NCBI GenBank assembly: GCA_002490775.1
Contig: DKUR01000001.1
Coordinates: 1-15,280 of the forward strand
DNA from: Lachnospiraceae bacterium UBA7199
GTDB taxonomy: Bacteria > Bacillota > Clostridia > Lachnospirales > Lachnospiraceae
Length of the DNA stretch: 15,280 nt
Direction: 5' to 3'
Part shown: positions 1 to 6,056 of the stretch, piece after piece
How positions within the stretch are numbered: position 1 is the first letter of the stretch
Layout: the number at the start of each line of letters is the position of its first letter
Notes under the pieces: generated by a model
The model's database searches: none
Told to the model about the DNA's origin: nothing
The model's input: only the letters and a program-made list of their open reading frames with translations
Translations under genes and position numbers: made by a program

Positions 1-93
1 ACAGATTCAGCATTAAGTTTTATCACTTTTGCATTGGGATTTGTTGTGGGATTGGCATTGCTGATTTATGCAGGAGCAAAATATAACCGCTAA
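1..93 (+). CDS. C-terminal end of a membrane protein (partial, 5' end outside window)
   Basis: The first frame is open from the window edge to a TAA at 91-93, giving 30 residues. They form a hydrophobic stretch rich in Phe, Gly, Val and Leu, followed by a short basic tail (AGAKYNR) that ends the protein. This looks like the last transmembrane helix of an integral membrane protein with a cytoplasmic C-terminus. Nothing in 30 residues identifies the family. The DUF3795 gene follows 67 nt later in the same direction, so the two could share a transcript. An upstream ATG at 68 for the next gene would overlap this one by 26 nt, which is one reason to doubt that start. Confidence 0.5.
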   Translation, partial: TDSALSFITFALGFVVGLALLIYAGAKYNR

Positions 94-160
94 TAGAGAA
101 GAAACTTCCGGTTTGTTAAAAGAAAAGCACAAACAAGTTTATCTTGCATTAGGAGATGTC

Positions 161-721
161 ATGAAAGGATTTAACCGAACAAATCAATTATTTTCCCTCT
201 GTGGTTTGAATTGCGGGCTTTGCCCTATGTTCCTAAACAGAAACTGTCCTGGTTGCGGCGGCGGTGAAGGAAATCAGTCGTGTAAAATTGCGAGGTGCAG
301 TATGGAGCATGACAATGCTCAATATTGCTTCCAATGTTGTGAATATCCTTGTGAAAAATACGATCATATTGACGATTTTGATTTCTTTATAACATCCCGA
401 AACCGAAAAGCTGATATGGAAAGGGCCAAACGATTCGGGATAGATGCTTATAATGCAGAACAGACGGAAAAAATAAAAATTCTGAAGATTTTCTTATCCA
501 GTTATAATGATGGACGCAAAAAAACATTTTTTTGTGTAGCCGTCAACCTGCTGGAACTGCGAGAGCTGCAAGCAGTGCTTAGGGAAATTGAACGCAAGTC
601 TGATATGGAAACACTGTCGCTCAAAGAAAAAAGCGACTTTGTCGCCGGATTACTACAGGATGCAGCGGCAACAAAAAATATCGACTTAAAACTTCATAAG
701 AAAAGGCAATCTAATCGGTGA
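161..721 (+). CDS. DUF3795 cysteine-rich protein
   Basis: The protein has 186 residues from the ATG at 161. The N-terminal third carries a dense cysteine array: LCGLNCGLCP at about residues 13-22, CPGCGGGEGNQSC at 29-41, C46, and CFQCCEYPC at 56-64. This pattern is characteristic of DUF3795 proteins, which are common in anaerobic Clostridia and Bacteroidales. Their function is not established, and the cysteines suggest zinc or Fe-S binding. The C-terminal half is helical and charged and ends in a basic tail. I chose ATG 161 because AGGAGA lies 5-6 nt upstream and the conserved part begins a few residues in. ATG 68 would add 31 residues, has no visible ribosome binding site and overlaps the preceding gene. 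The family call is firm; the start is likely but not certain. Confidence 0.82.
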   Translation: MKGFNRTNQLFSLCGLNCGLCPMFLNRNCPGCGGGEGNQSCKIARCSMEHDNAQYCFQCCEYPCEKYDHIDDFDFFITSRNRKADMERAKRFGIDAYNAEQTEKIKILKIFLSSYNDGRKKTFFCVAVNLLELRELQAVLREIERKSDMETLSLKEKSDFVAGLLQDAAATKNIDLKLHKKRQSNR

Positions 722-729
722 AAGTTTTT

Positions 730-900
730 TGACTGAGGTATTCCTTGTATGAGAAGGGAGAACCCTGTACGCAGACAAAATTGTGTGAGGCATGTTCTTT
801 TACACTGCAGACAATCAACTCTGCGTTAAAATTATTGGAAAAGCAGGGACTTATTACATTGGATTTTGCGCAAACAGCCGAAAGAATAAACAGTTCTTGT
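730..900 (+). pseudogene. MarR-family regulator remnant (winged-helix fragment only)
   Basis: After an in-frame TGA at 730-732 the frame reads LRYSLYEKGEPCTQTKLCEA, then a stretch containing TINSALKLLEKQGLITLDF. This resembles the recognition helix and start of the wing in MarR-type regulators: a cysteine-containing 'PCTQ..LCEA' helix, then 'QTINSALKxLExQGLI'. An intact protein would have about 45 more residues before it and about 80 after it. Upstream there are only stops. Downstream the frame loses resemblance near 880 and ends at 939 inside the 3' end of the opposite-strand protease gene. The only start is a TTG at 745 with no good ribosome binding site. I read this as a degraded gene, not a functional 64-residue protein. 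A short HTH protein is the alternative. Confidence 0.6.
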
Positions 901-912
901 GTTTCTGCTGTT

Positions 913-1911
913 TCAAATTCCCTTGCCTGGATTTTTTGAAAAGGATTTGGAAAAAATAACAGGCATAAGACAAATACTATTAACTGCCAAGGTAAACCAT
1001 ACAAATTCCCATGAAACATCTAATGTCGGATCAGATAATTCGCCGATTATAGTAGAAAAACTATTATTCATGGCATGTAGAAAAGAGACAATCCAAATAT
1101 TTTCAGTTTTTATAAATACATATCCAAAAAAGATTGCAAAACTCATGCATGTAACAAGCTGTCCGACAATATTAAAAACTATTTCCTGTGGAGTCGAATA
1201 AGTAAAATACAGTGGAAGATGCCAAAAGGTCCAGATAACCCCAAGTATAATGCAGCCTTTTCTTTTTCCAAACTTTTCTGAAATCAGCGATTGGAGAAAA
1301 TAACGCCATCCATATTCTTCTCCAAAATAGGCTGTAAAGGAAAGAAAAAAGATGAAAAAATATATCAATATATTTATTGTAAATTGAGGCACTGTAAAAA
1401 TTTTTATAAGCTCAGGGAATCGTCCCTGCCAGATTGCGCCAAGTATACTTCTGATCATAAGAAATCCGGCAAACCAAAAAACATATTTAATCGGGTATTT
1501 GCATTTTTCGATATTATAATTTAACCCCCAACTCTTACGCACTTCACTTTTTTCAAGCACAAGCATGATCCATAATAATATACTACCGCCTACAGTAAGG
1601 ACATTTTCTATTGCACCGCCAGATATGTTTGGGAAAAAGGTACTTAATAAGCTGGATATTAACCACAAAAATGAAAGAACCAGAAAACATATAAAATATT
1701 TTCGCGGCATTATACTTCCCTTTCTGACAATCATCATTGCAAGAATGGCTCCCGCTGCCGGATAGTGCATCTGTGCAAGTGAAAAGATACTAATATCTCC
1801 CCCATGCAAATAACTTATCCACATAAAAATACTTGCACAAAATGGAACAAGAAAAGAAATACTTACAAAAATTACTATTTCTTTTTCGTATGAGTCGGGT
1901 GTATGTTTCAT
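913..1911 (-). CDS. CPBP-family intramembrane metalloprotease (CAAX protease/Abi-like)
   Basis: This 332-residue, strongly hydrophobic protein has about eight predicted membrane segments. The three conserved CPBP/Rce1-like motifs are in order and intact: EEYGWR at residues 198-203 (motif 1, EExxxR), TFWHLP with H231 (motif 2), and LHAMNN with H279 and N283 (motif 3). The glutamates and histidines are the expected catalytic metal site. The family includes eukaryotic CAAX prenyl proteases and bacterial members linked to bacteriocin immunity or regulated membrane proteolysis; the substrate here is unknown. No bacteriocin gene was seen nearby. The start ATG at 1911 is preceded by AGAAAGGA (1928-1921), which lies in the arm of a large palindrome. 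The preceding same-strand gene stops 65 nt upstream, so read-through is possible. Confidence 0.9.
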   Translation of the reverse strand: MKHTPDSYEKEIVIFVSISFLVPFCASIFMWISYLHGGDISIFSLAQMHYPAAGAILAMMIVRKGSIMPRKYFICFLVLSFLWLISSLLSTFFPNISGGAIENVLTVGGSILLWIMLVLEKSEVRKSWGLNYNIEKCKYPIKYVFWFAGFLMIRSILGAIWQGRFPELIKIFTVPQFTINILIYFFIFFLSFTAYFGEEYGWRYFLQSLISEKFGKRKGCIILGVIWTFWHLPLYFTYSTPQEIVFNIVGQLVTCMSFAIFFGYVFIKTENIWIVSFLHAMNNSFSTIIGELSDPTLDVSWEFVWFTLAVNSICLMPVIFSKSFSKNPGKGI

Positions 1912-1915
1912 TCGA

Positions 1916-1955
1916 CATTTTCCTTTCTGATATTATAATATCAGAAAGGAAAATG
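1916..1955. promoter_or_regulatory. 40-bp perfect palindrome overlapping protease promoter and RBS
   Basis: Twenty bases pair perfectly with the following twenty, centred between 1935 and 1936. The core TATTATAATA is flanked by arms CATTTTCCTTTCTGA and TCAGAAAGGAAAATG. Read on the minus strand, the core supplies a TATAAT -10 box (1937-1932), with TTTGCA (1959-1954) 16 nt upstream as a weak -35. The downstream arm supplies the AGAAAGGA ribosome binding site of the protease gene. No T-tract follows in the minus direction, so it is not a standard terminator. It could be an operator for a dimeric regulator, an RNA hairpin that hides the ribosome binding site on read-through transcripts, or both. 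Confidence 0.7.
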
Positions 1956-1976
1956 CAAAATTTTCTTTGTGCCTCA

Positions 1977-3059
1977 TTACTTACTTTTTACATATTCGTG
2001 CATTGGTTTTACAAGGTAATAATTTACCGGCATTTTTTCGGTGGTGATGTATCCGGATGGTGCGTCAATCAACATTGGTATGCGGTTGGTTAGCGTTGCA
2101 CAAGTTAGTTCTACTGTTGCGGGGCGGTTTACTACCAATGTAGTATCCGGTTCGCCTTCTAACGTCCACTCGTTTCGGTCCATATCTTCCGGGCCATATA
2201 CATAACCAAGGCACCGAGTTTCCAGCGTGATCCCCTCCTTGGTTTTAGTTGTAACAACGGCAGACATTCCAGTAGCATTTCCCGCTTTGATTGTCATGCC
2301 AAGTGTATTTGATTTCAAATCATCTTTATGAGTGATAGGAATGCATTCCTGCGTTTGGGAAATAATGTGTAGGTCAAGCTGGCTACAGAGCCAGCCATTC
2401 TGGTTCCACATATAACAGGGTTCAATTACGCCGTCAACAATTAATTTTTGGGTTTCCTCATAAGACAGACCATTATAATTACCAATCTGTTTTTCAAACT
2501 CTTCAATGGTAAGTCCTGCGCCATGTCCTTCTGCAAGCGCAATACCATAATCTTCGACATTATAGCTGCTGCTGCCAATGATCTTTTTTAAATTATGGAT
2601 AGAACCTGCCAACGTTGTGATAAGAGAACCCCAGTACATATCAGGGTAGCCGCTGCCGCAAAGTGTACAGTTGTTTGCTTTTGCCAGTTCATCCAGTTCT
2701 TTGGTAATCTTATATGATGAGTTCCACGGATACAGAGACTCCTCGCAGGTAGAAATGGCATTCACCCCGTTTTTGGCACAGGTGGCAAAAGCGTTTTTCA
2801 AGTCAATCATGGTGGAACGGGTGGCAATTACACAGGCGTCCGGTTTTAGTTCTCCCAGGATTTTGTCAGCATCTTTGGCATCGGAAACTTTAATGCCAAC
2901 GGTGCCAGTGCCCATAATATCTCCGATGTCTTTGCCGATTACTGCCGGATTCATGTCAAATGCTGCGACCAGCTCTGCACCTTTCTCTAATACATACCGC
3001 ATTAGGTATACGCTCATTTTCCCGCATCCGTATTGAGCAATCCGTACTCTTCTGTCCAT
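1977..3059 (-). CDS. 2,4-diaminopentanoate dehydrogenase-like NAD(P)-dependent oxidoreductase
   Basis: The protein has 360 residues from the ATG at 3059, which is preceded at 6 nt by GGAGGT (3071-3066). The N-terminus is a Rossmann fold: a beta strand and glycine turn RIAQYGCGKMS at residues 5-16, and an acidic residue, D35, ending the second strand. A dihydrodipicolinate reductase-type N-terminal domain covers about residues 1-125. CGSGYPDMYWGSL at 134-146 marks the start of the catalytic half. Overall layout and length fit the family of 2,4-diaminopentanoate dehydrogenase (Ord), which acts in anaerobic ornithine fermentation, but also other DapB_N amine dehydrogenases. None of the ornithine-pathway partners (OraS/OraE aminomutase, OrtA/OrtB thiolase) is in the window, so the substrate is inferred only weakly. 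Extending the frame upstream to 3131 adds residues unlike a protein and is rejected. Confidence 0.72.
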   Translation of the reverse strand: MDRRVRIAQYGCGKMSVYLMRYVLEKGAELVAAFDMNPAVIGKDIGDIMGTGTVGIKVSDAKDADKILGELKPDACVIATRSTMIDLKNAFATCAKNGVNAISTCEESLYPWNSSYKITKELDELAKANNCTLCGSGYPDMYWGSLITTLAGSIHNLKKIIGSSSYNVEDYGIALAEGHGAGLTIEEFEKQIGNYNGLSYEETQKLIVDGVIEPCYMWNQNGWLCSQLDLHIISQTQECIPITHKDDLKSNTLGMTIKAGNATGMSAVVTTKTKEGITLETRCLGYVYGPEDMDRNEWTLEGEPDTTLVVNRPATVELTCATLTNRIPMLIDAPSGYITTEKMPVNYYLVKPMHEYVKSK

Positions 3060-3200
3060 TAAAATACCTCCTTTTGAAAAATAGATTTCTAATAGTATTA
3101 TCCAATTCGAAGAATCATAACCACTTTTCATAGGTATTACTCTTTCAATGGTGCCAGGCCAAGCTTTCCCTTGCTTAAAATAAACGTAACCTTAAAATCT

Positions 3201-3229
3201 TTGCTGCAATTTCATTTTTTTGTTATAAT
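3201..3229 (+). promoter_or_regulatory. Sigma-A-type promoter for the ABM-like gene
   Basis: TTGCTG at 3201-3206 and TATAAT at 3224-3229 are separated by 17 nt, with a TG one base before the -10 (extended -10). Transcription would start near 3236, giving a leader of about a dozen bases ending in AGGAGG (3238-3243) before ATG 3249. The promoter still looks good although its gene appears broken. Confidence 0.65.
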
Positions 3230-3248
3230 CAATTAAAAGGAGGTTTTT

Positions 3249-3514
3249 ATGTCATTTACTGAAATTTGCATTTATCAAGTGAAACCGCAAAAGGTGGAAG
3301 AGTTTGAAGCATTGATGCTTGAGGCTAAGGGTTTTTTGGAAAAGCAGGAGGGATTACTCTTGTTTCGCTTTGTGAAAAGAGAGTATCATATAGATTTAGA
3401 TCAAATTAAGGAAGGACTTCCTCCCAAAAAAATCTGTATGAAAGCTATTGGAAATCCATTGAAAGATGTCTGATCATGCCCCATGATAAATATTTAGGGC
3501 AACTTTTATTTTAG
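3249..3514 (+). pseudogene. Small ABM-like (antibiotic biosynthesis monooxygenase-type) gene, internally deleted and frameshifted
   Basis: From ATG 3249, with a good AGGAGG site, the frame encodes 74 residues and stops at 3471-3473. The first 40 or so residues (SFTEICIYQVKP..EFEALMLEAKGFLEKQEG) resemble the first strand and helix of a ferredoxin-like ABM domain, which is normally about 95-115 residues. Moving by one base at about 3464, the adjacent frame continues sensibly as CLIMPHDKYLGQLLF and stops at 3512-3514, which looks like the true C-terminus. The middle of the domain, the second strand pair and helix, is missing between about residue 60 and the 'KAIG' segment. I therefore read it as a pseudogene with an internal deletion plus a frameshift. 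A genuine 74-residue protein remains possible. It converges on the flavodoxin gene and overlaps its stop by 9 nt. Confidence 0.55.
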
Positions 3515-3985
3515 CATGTTTTCTGCCCATGTTTTTAAAGTATTTTTGTCTGTATTTGCTGAAAATACTTTGCCTTCTTTTAAAACAGCACCATGGCAGG
3601 AGGGAGCAAGTTCCTGATTCGTTTTGCCCATACCGCTTCCGCCAGAGGTTGCAAGAGGTATAATGGTTTTACCACTAAAATCATATTGTTCCAGAAACGA
3701 ATTAATGATAGTTGGTGCAACATACCACCAAATAGGAAATGCCACAAAAATTGTATCATAGGCTTCCATGTTTTCTACTTTGTTTGCAATTGCAGGACGA
3801 AAAGATTTATCATTCATTTCTACGCTGCTTCTGCTTTTTTTGTTCATCCAGTCCAAATCCGCACTTGTATAGGGAATCTTTGGCTGGATTTCATGCAGGT
3901 CTGCATCAAGGACTGATGCCAGATTTGCTGCTAATTTAGCGGTTGTTCCGCTGGCACTAAAATATGCTGCTAATACTTTGCTCAT
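3506..3985 (-). CDS. Flavodoxin-family protein
   Basis: The protein has 159 residues, the usual length for a stand-alone flavodoxin. The N-terminus VLAAYFSASGTTAKLA (residues 4-19) is the FMN phosphate-binding loop after the first beta strand. FVAFPIWWYVAP near the middle is the second flavin-contacting loop, with the aromatic pair expected to stack on the isoalloxazine ring. LATSGGSGMGKT near residues 111-122 is the third loop. This best matches the flavodoxin_4 type, found in many anaerobes as a low-potential electron carrier or small FMN oxidoreductase; its partner is unknown. The start has AAGGAGGAA about 6 nt upstream. It lies 14 nt downstream of the TetR gene on the same strand, so the two are almost certainly co-transcribed and the regulator probably controls this gene. 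Confidence 0.9.
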   Translation of the reverse strand: MSKVLAAYFSASGTTAKLAANLASVLDADLHEIQPKIPYTSADLDWMNKKSRSSVEMNDKSFRPAIANKVENMEAYDTIFVAFPIWWYVAPTIINSFLEQYDFSGKTIIPLATSGGSGMGKTNQELAPSCHGAVLKEGKVFSANTDKNTLKTWAENMLK

Positions 3986-3999
3986 TTTTTCATTCCTCC

Positions 4000-4629
4000 T
4001 TACAATTTGTCTGGGATAAGCCTTATAAGGGCTTTTAATACCATTTGGTAGATGGTAGGTTCTTTAAACTCCACACCTGCAATTTCCATTGCCTTTTTTT
4101 GCTTTTCGGTATGAAAAGCAAAAGGATATACGCCGAACAGGAATGCACAAAAGTTATTGCAGAAGTCGCTGCATTCACTATCAGAGATACTGGGGGCATA
4201 GGAGTGCAGGATATGCGAAAGAGCAGTGACCGCTCGCAGATATATTTTTTTGAATTCTGCCAGACGCTCTACACGACTGTTAAGCTCTATTTCGAAGAGA
4301 TTCATATTGAGAATACGCAGTAGGATTTCCTTTTCTTCCAGCGTATGTGCAATTTTCTCTGCCAGTTTTACGCGGCTGCATGCATGAGCTTGCGGGATTA
4401 GTTCCTCCAGTTCTTTACACCAGATTTCATATTCTCTGGCAAGCAGCCCTAACAGGATTTCTTCCTTTGTCTCAAAGTAATTATAGATTGCAGGTCTTGT
4501 GAGGCTGATTTCGGTACTGATTTCTTTCATGTTTACACCATAGAAGCCCTGTAGTTTGTAGATTTTTTTACAGGCATCCAGTATTTCATTTTTTCTTCTT
4601 TCAGTAAGTTCCGGTGAGCCTTTTGGCAT
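4000..4629 (-). CDS. TetR/AcrR-family transcriptional regulator
   Basis: The protein has 209 residues from ATG 4629. The N-terminal DNA-binding domain is clear: a helix containing RRKNEILDACKKIYKLQG, then MKEISTEISLTRPAIYNYF (about residues 34-52), which is the TetR helix-turn-helix with its characteristic 'YNYFETKEEIL' continuation. The remaining residues form a helical ligand-binding and dimer domain of normal size with no recognisable ligand pocket signature. An in-frame ATG at 4647 overlaps the ribosome binding site; AAAGGAGGT lies 7 nt before ATG 4629, so that start is preferred. Its promoter is flanked by two matching dyads at 4657-4669 and 4689-4701, which points to autorepression. The flavodoxin gene follows 14 nt downstream, so the unit looks like a self-regulated flavodoxin operon, possibly responding to redox stress or a toxic compound. 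Confidence 0.92.
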   Translation of the reverse strand: MPKGSPELTERRKNEILDACKKIYKLQGFYGVNMKEISTEISLTRPAIYNYFETKEEILLGLLAREYEIWCKELEELIPQAHACSRVKLAEKIAHTLEEKEILLRILNMNLFEIELNSRVERLAEFKKIYLRAVTALSHILHSYAPSISDSECSDFCNNFCAFLFGVYPFAFHTEKQKKAMEIAGVEFKEPTIYQMVLKALIRLIPDKL

Positions 4630-4656
4630 GATATGACCTCCTTTCATGGCTTATTT

Positions 4657-4701
4657 TGACACCGTGTAAATGAATCATAACATTATTCTGACATTGTGTC
4701 A
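4657..4701. promoter_or_regulatory. Pair of TetR-type operator dyads
   Basis: TGACACCGTGTAA (4657-4669) and TGACATTGTGTCA (4689-4701) match at 10 of 13 positions and are 32 bp apart, about three helical turns. The second is a perfect TGACA-3-TGTCA dyad; the first is ACAC-1-GTGT with imperfect flanks. They bracket the -10 of the regulator's promoter, and the second covers its -35. That is the arrangement expected for autorepression by the adjacent TetR protein. Confidence 0.65.
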
Positions 4702-4702
4702 A
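4674..4702 (-). promoter_or_regulatory. Promoter of the TetR-flavodoxin operon
   Basis: On the minus strand, TTGACA (4702-4697) is followed after exactly 17 nt by TATGAT (4679-4674), with a TG one base upstream of the -10. This is a near-consensus vegetative promoter. Transcription would begin near 4667, inside the first operator, leaving a leader of about 38 nt before ATG 4629. Confidence 0.78.
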
Positions 4703-4749
4703 TATACATTTATAAGTTTATGCTTTATTCCCGCGAGCCAAGTGGCTGC

Positions 4750-4777
4750 TTGCCAAAACAGAAGAAATATTTATAAT
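4750..4777 (+). promoter_or_regulatory. Promoter of the acetyltransferase gene
   Basis: TTGCCA (4750-4755) and TATAAT (4772-4777) are spaced by 16 nt, 42 nt ahead of the ATG at 4819. A small hairpin sequence, AGCCA-AG-TGGCT (4737-4748), sits just upstream of the -35. Confidence 0.5.
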
Positions 4778-4818
4778 AAAAATAAATTTATATTTATGGA
4801 AGAAAGGTGTAGAAAGCT

Positions 4819-5310
4819 ATGGATATTAGAGTGCGGGCTTATGAGGAAAAGGATTTACCCAGAATGATACAAATATGGAATGAAATTGTTGAGGAAGGGA
4901 TTGCGTTTCCCCAGGAAGAGCAGCTTACTTATGAAACAGGAAAACAGTTTTTCGCAGAGCAGACCTATAATGGGGTTGCTATAAATGTGGAGGATGGAAA
5001 TGTCTGTGGATGCTATATACTGCATCCTAATAATGTGGGGAGATGCGGTCATATTTGTAATGCCAGTTATGCGGTTGACAAAAGGTACAGAGGACTGCAT
5101 ATTGGTGAAAAGCTGGTGATGGATTGCCTGATCCAGGGGAAAAAACATGGTTTTGGCATACTTCAGTTTAATGCTGTGGTGGCTTCTAATATTCATGCAA
5201 GACATCTTTATGAAAGGCTTGGATTCAAACAGTTGGGGACGATTTCTAAGGGATTTCGGATGAAGAACGGGCAATATGAGGATATATGTCCATACTATCA
5301 TGAATTGTAA
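4819..5310 (+). CDS. GNAT-family N-acetyltransferase
   Basis: The protein has 163 residues, a full single GNAT domain. It opens with the usual beta strand and acidic helix (IRVRAYEEKDLPRMIQIWN). The acetyl-CoA pyrophosphate-binding motif A is at residues 89-98 (RYRGLHIGEK); the usual second glycine of RGxGxG is a histidine here. NAVVASNIHARHLYERLGF at 118-136 is the conserved motif B, with the Asn and Tyr that contact CoA and serve catalysis. The acceptor substrate cannot be told from sequence; small amines, amino acids or antibiotics are all possible in this family. A good promoter lies 42 nt upstream. The ribosome binding site is AGAAAGGTG (4801-4809), 9 nt before the start. It is divergent from the TetR operon, so the TetR operators could also affect it, though they lie about 50 bp from its -35. 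Confidence 0.88.
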   Translation: MDIRVRAYEEKDLPRMIQIWNEIVEEGIAFPQEEQLTYETGKQFFAEQTYNGVAINVEDGNVCGCYILHPNNVGRCGHICNASYAVDKRYRGLHIGEKLVMDCLIQGKKHGFGILQFNAVVASNIHARHLYERLGFKQLGTISKGFRMKNGQYEDICPYYHEL

Positions 5311-5330
5311 AGTCAAAGTTGTTATGAATT

Positions 5331-5358
5331 GAAAATTTTATTACATGGAAAATTTTAT
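5331..5358. repeat. 11-bp direct repeat upstream of the flavoprotein gene
   Basis: GAAAATTTTAT occurs at 5331-5341 and again at 5348-5358, starts 17 bp apart, in the 102-nt gap before the flavoprotein gene. Each copy holds the palindrome AAAATTTT. The spacing and position would suit a regulator pair, but AT-rich repeats also arise by chance. No convincing promoter could be fixed in this gap. Confidence 0.4.
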
Positions 5359-5412
5359 GCGGCCGTGTTAACATAGTACTAAGGTAAGATTTTTAAAGGG
5401 AAAGGGGTATAA

Positions 5413-6036
5413 ATGAAAATGAAAGTCTTAATGATTAATGGAAGCCCTCATGCGCAGGGAAACACCTATATTGCATTGCATGAGATGGAAAAGATTTTTG
5501 ATCAGGAGGGAATTGAAACTAAAATGATACAGGTTGGAAGCCAGGCTATAAGGGGATGTGTTGGCTGCCGCGCTTGTGTTAAGCTGGGTAAATGTGTTTT
5601 TGATGATCTTGTCAATGAAACTGCCGCTGAGTTTGAGGCTTGCGACGGACTTATCGTGGGAAGCCCGGTTTATTATGCATCTGCCAATGCAACATTGGTT
5701 GCATTTCTGACCAGATTATTTTTCAGCACAGGATTTGATAAGACTATGAAAGTAGGAGCAAGCGTGGTAGCAGCAAGGAGAGGCGGGTTATCCGCTGCCT
5801 TTGATGAACTTAATAAGTTTTTTACAATTGCAGGGATGCCGGTAGCATCCGGACAGTACTGGAACAGTATTCATGGCAGAGAGCCTGGAGAGGCACAGCA
5901 GGATACGGAAGGGCTGCAGGGAATGCGTACTTTAGCCAGAAACATGTCTTTCCTGATGAAAAGTATTGCACTTGGCCGGGAAAAATATGGTATTCCTCAA
6001 AAAGAACCTTTCCAGCCAATGAATTTTATTAGGTGA
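5413..6036 (+). CDS. NADPH-dependent FMN reductase / iron-sulfur flavoprotein-like protein
   Basis: The protein has 207 residues. KVLMINGSPHAQGNT at residues 4-18 is the flavodoxin-fold phosphate loop of the NADPH-dependent FMN reductase family. GSPVYYASANATL at about 83-95 is the second flavin loop. Residues 49-61 (CVGCRACVKLGKC) give four cysteines, C49, C52, C55 and C61. This resembles the compact cluster motif of archaeal and clostridial iron-sulfur flavoproteins (Isf), so a 4Fe-4S cluster is plausible; many family members keep only some of these cysteines. The likely role is electron transfer or reduction of quinones, azo or nitro compounds in the cytoplasm. GGGAAAGGGG stands 6-7 nt before the start. 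The DUF885 gene begins 20 nt after its stop, so they form an operon. Confidence 0.86.
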   Translation: MKMKVLMINGSPHAQGNTYIALHEMEKIFDQEGIETKMIQVGSQAIRGCVGCRACVKLGKCVFDDLVNETAAEFEACDGLIVGSPVYYASANATLVAFLTRLFFSTGFDKTMKVGASVVAARRGGLSAAFDELNKFFTIAGMPVASGQYWNSIHGREPGEAQQDTEGLQGMRTLARNMSFLMKSIALGREKYGIPQKEPFQPMNFIR

Positions 6037-6056
6037 GACAGGAGGAACCCTAAAAA

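Noticed and set aside
68..160. ATG at 68 as start of the DUF3795 gene
   Set aside because: No ribosome binding site, a 26-nt overlap with the upstream gene, and a leading segment unlike the family; ATG 161 has AGGAGA.
711..1019. Minus-strand frame of 102 codons opposite the MarR remnant
   Set aside because: It runs through the protease 3' end in another frame, lacks a ribosome binding site, and its composition is not protein-like.
3497..3534. GGGCA...TGCCC pairing as a bidirectional terminator between the ABM-like and flavodoxin genes
   Set aside because: Only five pairs around a loop of more than 20 nt, most of it inside the flavodoxin coding end; too weak to call.
4855..5316. Minus-strand 153-codon frame opposite the acetyltransferase
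   Set aside because: The plus strand encodes a clear GNAT domain; the antisense product has no recognisable fold or ribosome binding site.
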